From JAOUGY01 sp963792365 (GTDB taxonomy: Bacteria; Actinomycetota; Acidimicrobiia; Spongiisociales; ZC4RG35): a stretch of 64,000 nucleotides of DNA. The notes beneath the pieces are model-generated. The model was not told where the DNA came from. It did no database searches and saw only the letters and a program-made list of their open reading frames with translations. Positions 52,401 to 61,018 of this stretch are shown here, in pieces. Positions within the stretch are counted from its first letter, which is position 1. The number at the start of each line of letters is the position of its first letter. The position numbers and the translations under genes are program-made. The stretch is from contig CAWBVW010000004.1 in assembly GCA_963792365.1 (NCBI GenBank), forward strand, positions 248,001-312,000. Reading direction: 5' to 3'.

Positions 52401-53030
52401 TCAAAGATGCTCGTCGGTGGTCGCCGATCGTTCGGCGACGAGCAGAACACCTTCGACGTGGGTCGGGGTGAGCCCAAGCGATGCCCCGGCCCACATCAAC
52501 AGGCCACGATGAGTGTTCGAGACCGACCCATCCACGAGGGCGGCTCGTGCTGCTGCCATGAGCATCGATTCTCGGCCGGCTGGATCCATGACCGCGCCTG
52601 CGTCGACGAGCGCTTCGTGACGCTGAGCTTCGGTCTGGATCCGGGCGTGGGCCATGAGATCCGACCCTCCGTAGGAGGGGCAACCGAGAAAGGCATCGAG
52701 CGACGTCGCGACTGCGGCTGGGTCACAGTGATCGACCGCTGCGATGGAGCCGAACAGAGAACGTGCGGCAACCTCGATCTTGTGCTCCATGATGGCGGAG
52801 GTCGGAAGATGCAGGGTCCTCTGATCGTACCGGCCTTGGCACGAGTCGCACTCGACGACGTAACCGAGCACGCGCAGCCGAACCAGCGGGATGAAGAACA
52901 GCGTGAACCAGCGTCGTGCTTCGAGCAGCGTGTAACCCCGATCGCCGCCCTCGTCGGGACAGTGAAACGTCGCCGCCTCCATGGGCCGGTAACGCACGTT
53001 GAATCCAAAGACGAGCAGCATCACGCTCAT
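52401..53030 (-). CDS. Zinc-ribbon and TerB-like domain protein
   Basis: 209 residues from ATG 53030 (MSVMLLVFGFNVRYR). The N-terminal ~80 residues (FHCPDEGGDRGYTLLEARRWFTLFFIPLVRLRVLGYVVECDSCQGRYD) form the zinc-ribbon-15-type module, with one ribbon half as CPDE rather than CxxC. The C-terminal ~70 residues (ESMLMAAARAALVDGSVSNTHRGLLMWAGASLGL) fit a TerB-like four-helix domain, though acidic metal ligands are sparse. Function unknown; similar proteins occur alone in many actinobacteria. Confidence 0.6.
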   Translation of the reverse strand: MSVMLLVFGFNVRYRPMEAATFHCPDEGGDRGYTLLEARRWFTLFFIPLVRLRVLGYVVECDSCQGRYDQRTLHLPTSAIMEHKIEVAARSLFGSIAAVDHCDPAAVATSLDAFLGCPSYGGSDLMAHARIQTEAQRHEALVDAGAVMDPAGRESMLMAAARAALVDGSVSNTHRGLLMWAGASLGLTPTHVEGVLLVAERSATTDEHL

Positions 53031-53092
53031 CGTATGGTCACCGCCGACGCTACGAGAGGTCGACGGCCATCCGTGTGTGTCTCGTCCGTCGT

Positions 53093-53674
53093 TCAGGCCG
53101 TGAGTTCGACGCTCCAGCGGGCAAACAGAGCGATCACCGACGCGTGGACACCCAGGATGAGCGCCCCACCCAGCGCCCCTCCGAGAGCAGCCGCCGCTCC
53201 AGCGAAACGTGCCCGTACCGGGGCCGGCGCGAGTTCGATGATGAACTGAACGGCAGGCAGGCTCACGTTGACACCCACCGCATACGAGATCATCGACACT
53301 GCGGCGCGCACCGGATGGTCGATGCCAGAGTTCAGCACCTCGCCGAGGTGCAGCCCGACGCATGGTTGCCATACGGACGCCACCGTCCACGAAATGGCCA
53401 GTGCGCCAATCGGGGAGAGCCACCGCTTGCCGCGCCAGAGGGCAACGAACGCTGCCACCACGGCGATGCCGGCGGCTACGGCGGACCCGCCCTCCAACAC
53501 CCCGTGGCCGGTGGCACGGATCATCATCCCGACGACGACGCCCACCAGCGCGGCGATGGCCACCGAACGGCGACCCCTTCCCGCCAACACGGCCAGCACC
53601 GGCGGCACGGCGAGCGTCCACGAACACGGGAGCGCCATCGACGCCACCCCCTCGGAGAACAGTCCGAAGGTCAC
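53093..53674 (-). CDS. CcdA/DsbD-like thiol-redox membrane protein
   Basis: GTG 53674 overlaps the TlpA stop (GTGA), giving 193 residues. Six hydrophobic segments are predicted. The two conserved cysteines of CcdA proteins are recognisable: VASMALPCSWTLAVPPVLAVL near residue 16 (compare SPCVLPLIP) and SVWQPCVGLHLGEVL near residue 95 (compare WTPCIGPVLGAIL). CcdA shuttles electrons across the membrane from cytosolic thioredoxin to periplasmic TlpA-like proteins. The gene follows a TlpA-like gene directly, which supports this reading. Confidence 0.75.
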   Translation of the reverse strand: MTFGLFSEGVASMALPCSWTLAVPPVLAVLAGRGRRSVAIAALVGVVVGMMIRATGHGVLEGGSAVAAGIAVVAAFVALWRGKRWLSPIGALAISWTVASVWQPCVGLHLGEVLNSGIDHPVRAAVSMISYAVGVNVSLPAVQFIIELAPAPVRARFAGAAAALGGALGGALILGVHASVIALFARWSVELTA

Positions 53675-54339
53675 GTCTCCCCGAGCAGTTGGGCGACGGT
53701 TTCCGCCAGTTCGTCGTATGCGCCTTCGCCGATGTGGTCGAACCGGATGTTGCCCTCTGCGTCGATCACATACGTCCGGGGCCAATACGCCGGACTCCCC
53801 TGCCAGGACCGGAAATTCGACCTGTCGGTGTCGAGGGCGATGGGCCAGGTCACACCAAGACGATCCGCAGCCTCTTGGATGGCCACCGGGTCCTTCTCGT
53901 AGTCGAATTCGGGTGCGTGCACGCCCACGACCTCGAATTCGTCGTTGTCATGACGCTCTGCCAGCTCCTGCAGATGGGGAAGCGTGTTCTTGCAGTTGTT
54001 GCACCCGAACGTCCAGAACTGGAGCACGACCACTTTGCCCTCGAGCTCCTCGAGAGTCGTGACGTCCGATTGCAGCCAGCCATCCAGATCTTCGAGGGGA
54101 GGGGCCGACCGAAGAACCGGGATCGTCGCGGCAGTAGCGGTCGACGCCGGTGACGACGTCAGCGGGCCTTCGGCGCCCCAAGGATCGTCAGCTCGGGTTG
54201 GAGGGGCGGCACCGCCTGGCGCCACCTCCCCGGCGCGAGCCACATACGAAGTGTCCGAACCCGTGCCGGCGAATGCGGCTGCCAACGCTACGCCCACGAC
54301 CAGCACGAGCCCCAACATCGGAACGGCCCGACTCGTCAT
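53671..54339 (-). CDS. TlpA-family thioredoxin-like protein
   Basis: 222 residues. An N-terminal hydrophobic helix (MLGLVLVVGVALAAAFAG) serves as signal anchor, and a Pro/Ala/Thr-rich linker leads to the thioredoxin domain. The active site is VVVLQFWTFGCNNCKNTLPHLQEL near residues 106-129, with a CNNC pair; the cis-proline region is QGSPAYWPRTYVID. FWTxxCxNC-type sites are typical of the DipZ/ResA-like branch. It is extracytoplasmic and probably reduces protein disulfides or handles cytochrome c or copper proteins, fed by the CcdA-like protein encoded next. Confidence 0.88.
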   Translation of the reverse strand: MTSRAVPMLGLVLVVGVALAAAFAGTGSDTSYVARAGEVAPGGAAPPTRADDPWGAEGPLTSSPASTATAATIPVLRSAPPLEDLDGWLQSDVTTLEELEGKVVVLQFWTFGCNNCKNTLPHLQELAERHDNDEFEVVGVHAPEFDYEKDPVAIQEAADRLGVTWPIALDTDRSNFRSWQGSPAYWPRTYVIDAEGNIRFDHIGEGAYDELAETVAQLLGET

Positions 54340-54633
54340 CCGCTGCCCTCGTCTGCCATGGAGTCGTCGGTCATCTCACCGTCAGCCATCGAATCGTCCG
54401 TCATCTCCTCTTCGGCCATCTCCTCGGCCGGAGGACAGTCGTCGGCCATCTCATCGCCATCTCTCATCCGCCATCTCCTCGATCTCCTCGTCGGCCGTCG
54501 AGTCGTCAGTCACCTCCACGGTCGCGGTTGTGGCAGTACCGGCGCCATCGTCGGCACCGGTATCACCGGCCCCGCATGCGGCGAGGATCAGCGTGAGGGC
54601 TGTGAGCAGCGCGAGCATTCGGGTCTTGATCAT
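54336..54633 (-). pseudogene. Methionine-rich acidic lipoprotein, apparently frameshifted
   Basis: The gene begins at ATG 54633 with a lipoprotein signal MIKTRMLALLTALTLILAAC and an acidic region (VEVTDDSTADEEIEEMADE), then stops at 54451 after RWR. In the -1/+1 frame from about 54467 the same character continues: DGDEMADDCPPAEEM, AEEEMTDDSMADGEM, TDDSMADEGSG. This ends at a TGA (54336-54338) that overlaps the TlpA ATG exactly. A single indel in a GATGGC/GATGAG-rich repeat near 54455-54470 would restore one ~98-residue protein. Sequencing error, programmed frameshift or slippage mutation are all possible. The Met/Asp/Glu repeats suggest metal binding. Confidence 0.7.
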
Positions 54634-54719
54634 CGAGGTCTACTCCTGTTCGGATGCCCACGATCACCGCCGAAACTGAAACGCCGCCGACACGGGGCGA
54701 ACGATTCTCGAAACTGTCG

Positions 54720-55949
54720 TCAGGTGACAGCGTTCCGAACCCGATACCGGGGATCATCCCAGGCGTCTTGGTTCATCACGTCGACGAGCCGGTCCACGGC
54801 GTCCCAGACATCGACGTACCGGGTGTACAGCGGCGCAAAGCCGAATCGTGCGACGTCAGGCATCCGGAAGTCACCGATCACGCCGCGGGCGACCATGGCC
54901 TGCACGATGCCGTAGGCCTGAGGATGACGAAGGCTCACTTGACTCCCGCGTCGTTCGGGCGCTCGTGGTGTCGCCAGGCGGAAGTATCCGGGCAGCCGTC
55001 GCTCCACCAGGTCGATGAAGAGCTCGGTGAGCCGCTCGGACTTCGCACGGACAGCGTCCAGGTCCACGACGTCGAAGACTTTGAGCGCTTCGTCGAGTGC
55101 CACCAGCGACAGGACATGAGGAGTCCCGACCCGCAAACGGTCGACGCCGTCCGCCGGATCGAACTCCAAGTCGAAGTCGAAGGGCCGGGCGTGACCGAAC
55201 CAACCGGTGATCGGATTCCGCATCACGTCATGGAGATGCGGTGCCACGTACACGAACGCCGGCGCTCCCGGCCCTCCGTTGAGGTACTTGTATCCGCACC
55301 CGACCGCAAGGTCCACCTCGCAACCGGTCAGGTCCACCGGAAACGCACCGGCGGAGTGGGCCAGATCCCAGACCGAGAGGGCTCCCACCGCGTGCGTGCG
55401 CTCTGTCAGCTCTTGCATTGCGTGGCGCCGGCCGGTGCGATAGTCCACCTGGGTGAGTGCCACCACCGCGGTTTCCTGCGTGATTGCCCCCTCCACCTGA
55501 TCGGGATCGACGATCACTAGTTCGAGACCATGGTGAGCGGCGACGCCCCTCATCACGTAGATGTCGGTCGGGAAGTTGCCCGAGTCGGTGACGATGAAAC
55601 GACGGTCGGACCTCAACGACGCGGCAGCCATCGTCACCTTGTAGAGGTTGACCGAGGTGGACTCGCAGACGACGACCGTTCCCTGTTCGGCACCAACGAG
55701 CCGCGCGATGCGATCACCCACCGATCTGGGCAGCGAAGCCCAGCCGGATTCGTTCCACGACCGGATGAGAAGCTCACCCCACTCCTGCCGAATCGTGCGG
55801 TGCATTCTCTCGACCACTCCCCGCGGCAGCGCACCGAGCGAGTTGCCGTCCAGGTATATGACCGACTCCGGAATCGAGAAGAGCTCGCGAACCGGGGCCA
55901 ACGAATCATCGGCGTCGAGCCGGAGGCACGCGTTGCGGTCGGGTGTCAT
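54720..55949 (-). CDS. kynU: Kynureninase
   Basis: 409 residues, the normal length. The PLP fold-type I features of kynureninase are clear: IYLDGNSLGALPRGV near residue 30, STSVNLYKV near residue 99, WDLAHSAGAFPVDLTGC near residue 193, and the Schiff-base lysine in GCGYKYLNGGPGAPAFVYV near residue 220. It cleaves kynurenine (or 3-hydroxykynurenine) to alanine and anthranilate. With kynA it indicates tryptophan catabolism to anthranilate. The two genes are separated by unrelated redox genes on the same strand. Confidence 0.95.
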   Translation of the reverse strand: MTPDRNACLRLDADDSLAPVRELFSIPESVIYLDGNSLGALPRGVVERMHRTIRQEWGELLIRSWNESGWASLPRSVGDRIARLVGAEQGTVVVCESTSVNLYKVTMAAASLRSDRRFIVTDSGNFPTDIYVMRGVAAHHGLELVIVDPDQVEGAITQETAVVALTQVDYRTGRRHAMQELTERTHAVGALSVWDLAHSAGAFPVDLTGCEVDLAVGCGYKYLNGGPGAPAFVYVAPHLHDVMRNPITGWFGHARPFDFDLEFDPADGVDRLRVGTPHVLSLVALDEALKVFDVVDLDAVRAKSERLTELFIDLVERRLPGYFRLATPRAPERRGSQVSLRHPQAYGIVQAMVARGVIGDFRMPDVARFGFAPLYTRYVDVWDAVDRLVDVMNQDAWDDPRYRVRNAVT

Positions 55950-56008
55950 GTCCCGATCATCGCAGGCTGGTCACCGCGGCGACAACGGACCGCTCGACCC
56001 ACACCGCA

Positions 56009-56701
56009 TCACTCCGTCAGGTCGATCGAACCGATGTCATCCAGGGCCGACCGGGTGTACTGCACTGCGGCCTTGTCCGTCTTCCCGAAGCGAGAAACCA
56101 CCCACCCTTCGACGATGCCAACTGCCGCACCAGCGACCATCAACAGCCCTGCGGCCGCAGGGAAGGCAGCCGGTAGCTGGCGAGATTCGAAACCCTGGGC
56201 GATGTACCACAGCAGGGGTGTCGCGACGGCCCAGGCCACCATGTTTCCGATGAGCCACAGCCAGCGCCCTGTCACCCATTCGCCGAGTGGGATCATCTGC
56301 GCTCCACCAAGGGCGATGGCCAAACAGGCACCGAGTACGATCGAATTCTCGGGCGACAACCACCACGGCGAGGCTTCCGAGTCGAGCATCCCTTCGGATA
56401 GCGGCGTTGCGAAGACCACCAACCACGTCAGTAGCGCACCGAACATCGACCAGCCAATCCAGCGGCCGCGGTGAAGATACGGCAACGGAACGACCAGCGC
56501 TCGATGCTGCAGGACTCCGGCCGTGCCGCCCAGAATGACCGTGAATGCGACCAGGGACGAGGCGATGGCGAACCCGCCACCGTCGAAAAGGCGATAGAGT
56601 TCGACGGCCACCACGGTGCCGCCTCCGACACCGAGCACCACCGACAGGCAGCACGCCAGAATCCAGTCTCGCCAGACGAGCCCGACCGACGGTTCTTCCA
56701 C
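56009..56701 (-). CDS. Multi-pass membrane protein of unknown function
   Basis: GTG 56701 lies 8 bases after GGAGG and gives 230 residues; longer starts up to 56764 (TTG) are possible. Six or seven hydrophobic segments are visible, including WILACCLSVVLGVGGGTVVAVEL, SSLVAFTVILGGTAGVLQHR, WSMFGALLTWLVVFATPLS, NSIVLGACLAIALGGAQMIPLG, WLWLIGNMVAWAVATPLLWYIA and PAAAGLLMVAGAAVGIVEG. The repeated GGTAGVLQH and GGAQMIPLGEW segments look like an internal duplication. I recognise no family. It follows clpB by 60 bp on the same strand. Confidence 0.65.
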   Translation of the reverse strand: MEEPSVGLVWRDWILACCLSVVLGVGGGTVVAVELYRLFDGGGFAIASSLVAFTVILGGTAGVLQHRALVVPLPYLHRGRWIGWSMFGALLTWLVVFATPLSEGMLDSEASPWWLSPENSIVLGACLAIALGGAQMIPLGEWVTGRWLWLIGNMVAWAVATPLLWYIAQGFESRQLPAAFPAAAGLLMVAGAAVGIVEGWVVSRFGKTDKAAVQYTRSALDDIGSIDLTE

Positions 56702-56760
56702 TGAGGACGCCTCCAAGTGAGTCGAACCCACTCCCCACCACCACGGTAATCGGAGTGCGC

Positions 56761-59358
56761 TCAATCAGAAAGATGACCTTCGTCGCCACCTGCGACGAAT
56801 GTCAGATCCTCACCTTCGACGTCCACCGTGATCCGATCGCCGTCGGCGAACGCACCTTCGAGCAACAGGACGGCCAGTCGATCGGCGAGCTTCCGTTGAA
56901 TCACGCGCTTCAGAGGACGGGCACCGTAGGTGGCATCGAACCCCCACTCCGCGATCCTGTCCATGGCGTCCTCCGTGACGTCGAGTCCAATTCGGCGATC
57001 GGCCAGCCTCTGCTGGAGCGCCGCCAGCTGAATCTCGACGATGTCCCGCAGCTGCTCACGGGTCAGCCGCCGGAAGACGATGATGTCGTCGACACGATTC
57101 AGGAACTCAGGTCTGAAGTGACCTCTCACTGCACCCATGACCCGTTCGTCGATCACCTCGTCGGGCAGGTCGGGGGCGATGAACTCGGAACCGAGGTTGG
57201 AGGTCATGATGAGCACAGCGTTGGAGAAATCCACGGTCCGTCCCTGCCCGTCGGTGAGCCTGCCGTCGTCGAGAAGTTGCAGCAGCACGTTGAACACGTC
57301 TGCGTGCGCCTTCTCGACTTCGTCGAGCAGGATCACCGAATAGGGCCGACGACGCACGGCTTCGGTCAGCTGGCCTCCTTCGTCGTAACCGACGTATCCC
57401 GGTGGGGCACCGATCATGCGGGAGACCGAGTGCTTCTCCATGTACTCGGACATGTCCAGCCGAACCATCGCCCGCTCGTCGTCGAACAGGAACTCGGCGA
57501 GTGCTCGTGCGAGCTCGGTCTTGCCCACGCCGGTCGGGCCGAGGAAGAGGAACGATCCAATCGGCCGATGTGGATCGGACAGGCCGGCCCGGCTCCTCCG
57601 CACCGCATTCGCCACGGAACCAACTGCACGATCCTGACCCACGACCCGAAGGTGTAGGTGTTCTTCGAGCTTGACGAGCTTTTCCATCTCGCCCTGCATC
57701 AGCTTGGTGACGGGCACTCCCGTCCATCGGGAAACGACTTCGGCCACGTCCTGGTCCGTGACTTCTTCCGACAGCATCCGGCCCTCAGCATGGAGCTTCT
57801 CGAGCTCCTCCTGGCGATCTGCGAGGGTCCTCTCGAGTTCCACGAGGCGGCCGTAGCGAAGCTCGGCTGCACGCTGAAGATCGCCCGAGCGTTCCGCGCG
57901 TTCGGCGTCGGCCCTGGCGTCTTCGATCTGTTCCTTGGCGTCTCGAATGCCGCCGATCGCCTGCTTCTCCAGATTCCACCGAGCGGTCAACCCATCGATC
58001 TGTTCGCCGAGATCGGCGAGTTCGGCCTCGATCCGCTCGAGCCGTTCGAGCGCCGCTGAGTCCTTCTCCTTCCGGAGGGCCTCGCGCTCGATCTCGAGCT
58101 GGATCCGACGCCGCGTGAGCTCGTCGATCTCCTCGGGCATGGAGTCGATCTCGATCCGGAGCCGGCTCGCGGCTTCGTCTACGAGGTCGATCGCCTTGTC
58201 CGGGAGCTGGCGACCGGTGATATACCTATCCGAGAGCACGGCCGCCGCCACCAGCGCCGAGTCGGTGATCCGCACGCCATGGTGCACCTCGTAACGCTCC
58301 TTGAGGCCGCGGAGGATGCCGATGGCATCCTCGACGTCGGGTTGCTCGACCAGAATCGGCTGGAACCGCCGCTCCAGCGCCGCATCCTTCTCAACGTGCT
58401 TTCGGAACTCGTCGAGCGTGGTCGCACCGACCATCCGGAGTTCTCCGCGTGCCAGGAGCGGCTTCAGCATGTTGGACGCGTCCATCGAGCCTTCGGCGGC
58501 GCCGGCGCCCACGATCGTGTGCATCTCGTCGATGAAGGTGATGATCCCGCCTTCGGCAGCCTTGATCTCGGTCAGCACGGCCTTCAGCCGCTCTTCGAAT
58601 TCTCCACGGTATTTGGCGCCGGCGACCATCGCCGCCAGATCGAGCGCGATCAGGCGCTTCTCTTTCAGACCCTCGGGAACGTCGCCATCTGCGACCCGTC
58701 GTGCGAGCCCTTCGACGATCGCTGTCTTTCCCACGCCCGGCTCTCCGATGAGGACCGGGTTGTTCTTCGTGCGCCGAGAAAGCACCTGGATGACTCGCCT
58801 GATCTCCTCGTCTCGGCCGATCACGGGGTCGAGCTTGCCCTGTCGGGCCAACGCCGTGAGGTCCCGGCCGTACTGGTCGAGAGCCTGAAGCGTCGACTCC
58901 GGGTCGGCGCTTGTGACGCGCTGGTTCCCACGCACCGCCTTGAGTGCCTCGAGGATCGCCTCCGGCGTGATACCCAGGTCGCTGAGAGCCTTGCCGGCGG
59001 CGTCCGAGGAGGACGCCAGCGCGAGCATCAGGTGCTCGAGCGAGATGTAGTCGTCCTTCAGATCACCGCGTCGCGCATCGGCTTGCTCCAGCACCCGCGC
59101 CAGATCGGGCGTCATCTGCGGTTCGGCGCCCCCGTACACCTGCGGGAGCTTGGCCAACAGTTCCTCGGCCACCGATCGCACCGCCGGAGGTTGTACGTCC
59201 AGCGCCTGGAGCAGCGGCAACACGATGCCATCCGTCTGTGCGAGCAGTGCGCGCAGCAGGTGCGCAGGGAAGATGCCGGAGTGGTTGCGCGCAGTGGCCT
59301 GGTCGCGTGCCGCAACCAGCGCCTGCTGCGACTTTGTCGTCAGTTTCGAGAGATCCAT
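56761..59358 (-). CDS. clpB: ATP-dependent disaggregase ClpB
   Basis: 865 residues. In order: the N-domain (MDLSKLTTKSQQALVAARDQA), nucleotide-binding domain 1 with Walker A GEPGVGKTAIVEGLA near residue 205, the ClpB-specific coiled-coil M-domain (residues ~410-530, rich in EEIDELTRRR and LERLERIEAELADL), and domain 2 with Walker A GPTGVGKTELARALA near residue 609 and DEVEKAHADVFNVLLQLLDDG. The M-domain distinguishes ClpB from ClpA/ClpC. It rescues aggregated proteins with DnaK. A HAIR-like repeat upstream suggests HspR control. Confidence 0.98.
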   Translation of the reverse strand: MDLSKLTTKSQQALVAARDQATARNHSGIFPAHLLRALLAQTDGIVLPLLQALDVQPPAVRSVAEELLAKLPQVYGGAEPQMTPDLARVLEQADARRGDLKDDYISLEHLMLALASSSDAAGKALSDLGITPEAILEALKAVRGNQRVTSADPESTLQALDQYGRDLTALARQGKLDPVIGRDEEIRRVIQVLSRRTKNNPVLIGEPGVGKTAIVEGLARRVADGDVPEGLKEKRLIALDLAAMVAGAKYRGEFEERLKAVLTEIKAAEGGIITFIDEMHTIVGAGAAEGSMDASNMLKPLLARGELRMVGATTLDEFRKHVEKDAALERRFQPILVEQPDVEDAIGILRGLKERYEVHHGVRITDSALVAAAVLSDRYITGRQLPDKAIDLVDEAASRLRIEIDSMPEEIDELTRRRIQLEIEREALRKEKDSAALERLERIEAELADLGEQIDGLTARWNLEKQAIGGIRDAKEQIEDARADAERAERSGDLQRAAELRYGRLVELERTLADRQEELEKLHAEGRMLSEEVTDQDVAEVVSRWTGVPVTKLMQGEMEKLVKLEEHLHLRVVGQDRAVGSVANAVRRSRAGLSDPHRPIGSFLFLGPTGVGKTELARALAEFLFDDERAMVRLDMSEYMEKHSVSRMIGAPPGYVGYDEGGQLTEAVRRRPYSVILLDEVEKAHADVFNVLLQLLDDGRLTDGQGRTVDFSNAVLIMTSNLGSEFIAPDLPDEVIDERVMGAVRGHFRPEFLNRVDDIIVFRRLTREQLRDIVEIQLAALQQRLADRRIGLDVTEDAMDRIAEWGFDATYGARPLKRVIQRKLADRLAVLLLEGAFADGDRITVDVEGEDLTFVAGGDEGHLSD

Positions 59359-59382
59359 AGTTGAGTCATCCTTGGCGCTAAA

Positions 59383-59403
59383 TCTGAGTACCAGTGTATC
59401 AAC
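59383..59403 (-). promoter_or_regulatory. HAIR-like HspR operator upstream of clpB
   Basis: On the minus strand GTTGATA (59397-59403), 7 bp, ACTCAGA (59383-59389), 25 bp upstream of the clpB start. The right arm ACTCAGA is identical to that at lon, and the spacing equals the HAIR consensus. TTGATA could also serve as the -35. Confidence 0.6.
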
Positions 59404-59448
59404 TTAGGTCGACTGTGCGATATTCCCATCGCTCGCGCTTTCCGGACC

Positions 59449-59522
59449 TCGGACTTCGGACAACGGACAACGGACAAGACTCCCGTCGGGCGTAGTGCGT
59501 AAAACGTAGAACGGAACGGAGG
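59449..59522. repeat. Heptamer mosaic (CGGACAA-like)
   Basis: From about 59452 the sequence falls into units CGGACTT, CGGACAA, CGGACAA, CGGACAA, GACTCCC, GTCGGGC, GTAGTGC, GTAAAAC, GTAGAAC, GGAACGG. The period is 7 throughout although the unit changes. It fills much of the gap between clpB and the next gene. Confidence 0.8.
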
Positions 59523-59542
59523 CAGGAGACCCGAACGCCCTC

Positions 59543-59929
59543 TCAGATGACCCGTGAGATCCGCCGGTTGACGGCGTCGAGGACTGCCTTGGCGGTGGCG
59601 GCTGCCGGGTCGCCTTCCCGGATGAGGCACGAGCCGATCAAATAGTCACTCCATCCGATCTCGCGCACCTGTACCAGGGCGATCTTCACGGGACCGAGGT
59701 CGCTCATGCCCGCAGCCGTGAGGTCGAAACGAGTCTGCCCCGCCGTCATGGCCTCGATGGCCCGAAGGGTGGCTTCGCCGACGAGACGCGCACGCTGAGC
59801 GGTGTCCGACGCCCCCTGGGCGCGTCCCTCGTACATGTCCTCCGCCCATCCAAGTGTGACGGTCACCGACACGCGATCACCTTCGAGGCGCTGATCGATG
59901 GTCCCGAGAAACGGTCGTTCTTCGAACAT
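59543..59929 (-). CDS. Conserved hypothetical protein
   Basis: 128 residues from ATG 59929 (MFEERPFLGTIDQRLEGDRVSVTVTLGWAEDMYEG); the frame upstream is unrelated. It shows alternating strands and helices (AEDMYEGRAQGASDTAQRARLVGEATLRAIEAM, GPVKIALVQVREIGWSDYLIGSCLIREGDPAAATAKAVLDAVNRRI). The internal symmetry suggests a small alpha/beta domain of the kind found in proteins tested for 2-oxo metabolite binding, but I cannot name the family. No membrane segment is present. It lies between clpB and mscL. Confidence 0.6.
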   Translation of the reverse strand: MFEERPFLGTIDQRLEGDRVSVTVTLGWAEDMYEGRAQGASDTAQRARLVGEATLRAIEAMTAGQTRFDLTAAGMSDLGPVKIALVQVREIGWSDYLIGSCLIREGDPAAATAKAVLDAVNRRISRVI

Positions 59930-60050
59930 GACGGCGGAGCCTAGTGGTGTCCGGCACCCCTGCGCACCGGCGTGCACCACCGCTGAGCCGCGGCTATGTG
60001 AATGCTGTTACCTTCCTTCCTGCACGAAACAGAGATACTGAGGAGGGATC

Positions 60051-60431
60051 GTGCTCAAAGAGTTCAAGGAATTTGTAAACAGGGGAAACCTTGTCGACAT
60101 AGCCGTGGCGTTCGTCTTGGGCGTCGCTTTTGCATCGGTGGTCAGTGCGCTCACAGAGCGCATCGTCAACCCGCTGCTCGGCAAGATATTCAACCTCGAC
60201 GGACTGGGAAACCTCGGAACATTCACCGATACGCTGGCGGCCGACGGCTACCCGGTCGGCTCGGTCGGCGTGTTCATCGGCGCAGTGCTGAACTTCCTGA
60301 TCGTCGCCTTCGTGTTGTTCTTGGTCGTCAAGGGATACAACCGCATGAAGAGTGCCGAAGAAGCCGCACCGGAGGAGCCCACGGAGGACACCGTCCTGCT
60401 GCGCGAAATTCGCGACGCGCTCGCAAAGTGA
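60051..60431 (+). CDS. mscL: Large-conductance mechanosensitive channel
   Basis: 126 residues from GTG 60051 behind GAGGAGGG. The MscL signature is complete: amphipathic start LKEFKEFVNRGNLVDIAVAFVLGVAFASVVSALTERIVNPLLG (TM1), a periplasmic loop (FNLDGLGNLGTFTDTLAADGYPVG), TM2 FIGAVLNFLIVAFVLFLVVKGYNRMK, and a cytoplasmic helix ending LLREIRDALAK. The homopentamer opens under membrane tension to release solutes during hypo-osmotic shock. It is monocistronic and followed by a strong terminator. Confidence 0.97.
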   Translation: MLKEFKEFVNRGNLVDIAVAFVLGVAFASVVSALTERIVNPLLGKIFNLDGLGNLGTFTDTLAADGYPVGSVGVFIGAVLNFLIVAFVLFLVVKGYNRMKSAEEAAPEEPTEDTVLLREIRDALAK

Positions 60432-60456
60432 ATCACCGGCCGTAGGCCGATGAGAA

Positions 60457-60484
60457 CGATGGGGCCCGCGACCGGGCCCCATCG
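60457..60484 (+). terminator. Strong stem-loop terminator after mscL
   Basis: CGATGGGGCCCG (60457-60468) and CGGGCCCCATCG (60473-60484) pair perfectly around CGAC, followed by TCGCGTTCT. Confidence 0.88.
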
Positions 60485-60499
60485 TCGCGTTCTACCCTG

Positions 60500-60940
60500 T
60501 CAGTCGTCCGCTCGGCTCTCCCACGCCGGATCGAGCATCCGGAGGAACTCGGCGCACCTGATCTCTTCGTCCTCCTCGCCGATACGACCGGCCGTACGGC
60601 TCAGTCCGTCGAGGCATCGAAGGAAACCTCTGTTCGAGGGATCGTTCCATCGCACGTAGCCCGAACCACGCCATCCGTGTTTGCGGAGCGCATCGAGGCC
60701 ACGGTGATACCCGACCCGAAACGCCGCATATGCCGCGACCTCGGAGGCGATGCCGCCTCCGGCAGACTCATACGCCTTTCCCAATGCGGCCCACGCATCC
60801 AACGATGTGGGGTGAGCGGCCACGATCTCCGACAGCCCACCGACGTTCTCGATGGAAGCGAGAGCGGCCACCACTTGGGGATCAGGTTCTGGCAGCACGG
60901 TGACCGGGGGACCGGATGGAGTGAGGTTGACGTCAGGCAT
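60500..60940 (-). CDS. DUF3151 family protein
   Basis: 146 residues. The DUF3151 hallmark segments are present: GPPVTVLPEPDP, SLDAWAALGKAYE, VAAYAAFRVGYHRGLDALRKHGWRGSGYVRW near residues 68-98, and NRGFLRCLDGLSRTAGRIGEEDEEIRCAEFLRMLDPAW. The family is restricted mainly to Actinobacteria and has no assigned function, which supports the taxonomic placement. It is a predicted cytosolic helical protein that converges on mscL. Confidence 0.9.
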   Translation of the reverse strand: MPDVNLTPSGPPVTVLPEPDPQVVAALASIENVGGLSEIVAAHPTSLDAWAALGKAYESAGGGIASEVAAYAAFRVGYHRGLDALRKHGWRGSGYVRWNDPSNRGFLRCLDGLSRTAGRIGEEDEEIRCAEFLRMLDPAWESRADD

Positions 60941-60983
60941 GGTTGGAACTTACAGCCCAGGAACGGAAACCACTCCTTTTTCG

Positions 60984-61015
60984 TTGATTACCTGAAGCAG
61001 CATGCTATCTTGCAT
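60984..61015 (+). promoter_or_regulatory. PadR promoter with overlapping ATGC-N6-GCAT palindrome
   Basis: TTGATT (60984-60989) and TATCTT (61006-61011) are 16 bp apart. ATGC (61002-61005) and GCAT (61012-61015) flank the -10 as an inverted repeat, a form used by PadR repressors. Transcription from here would start at about 61018, next to the ATG at 61019, giving a leaderless mRNA. Confidence 0.55.
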
Positions 61016-61018
61016 CTC

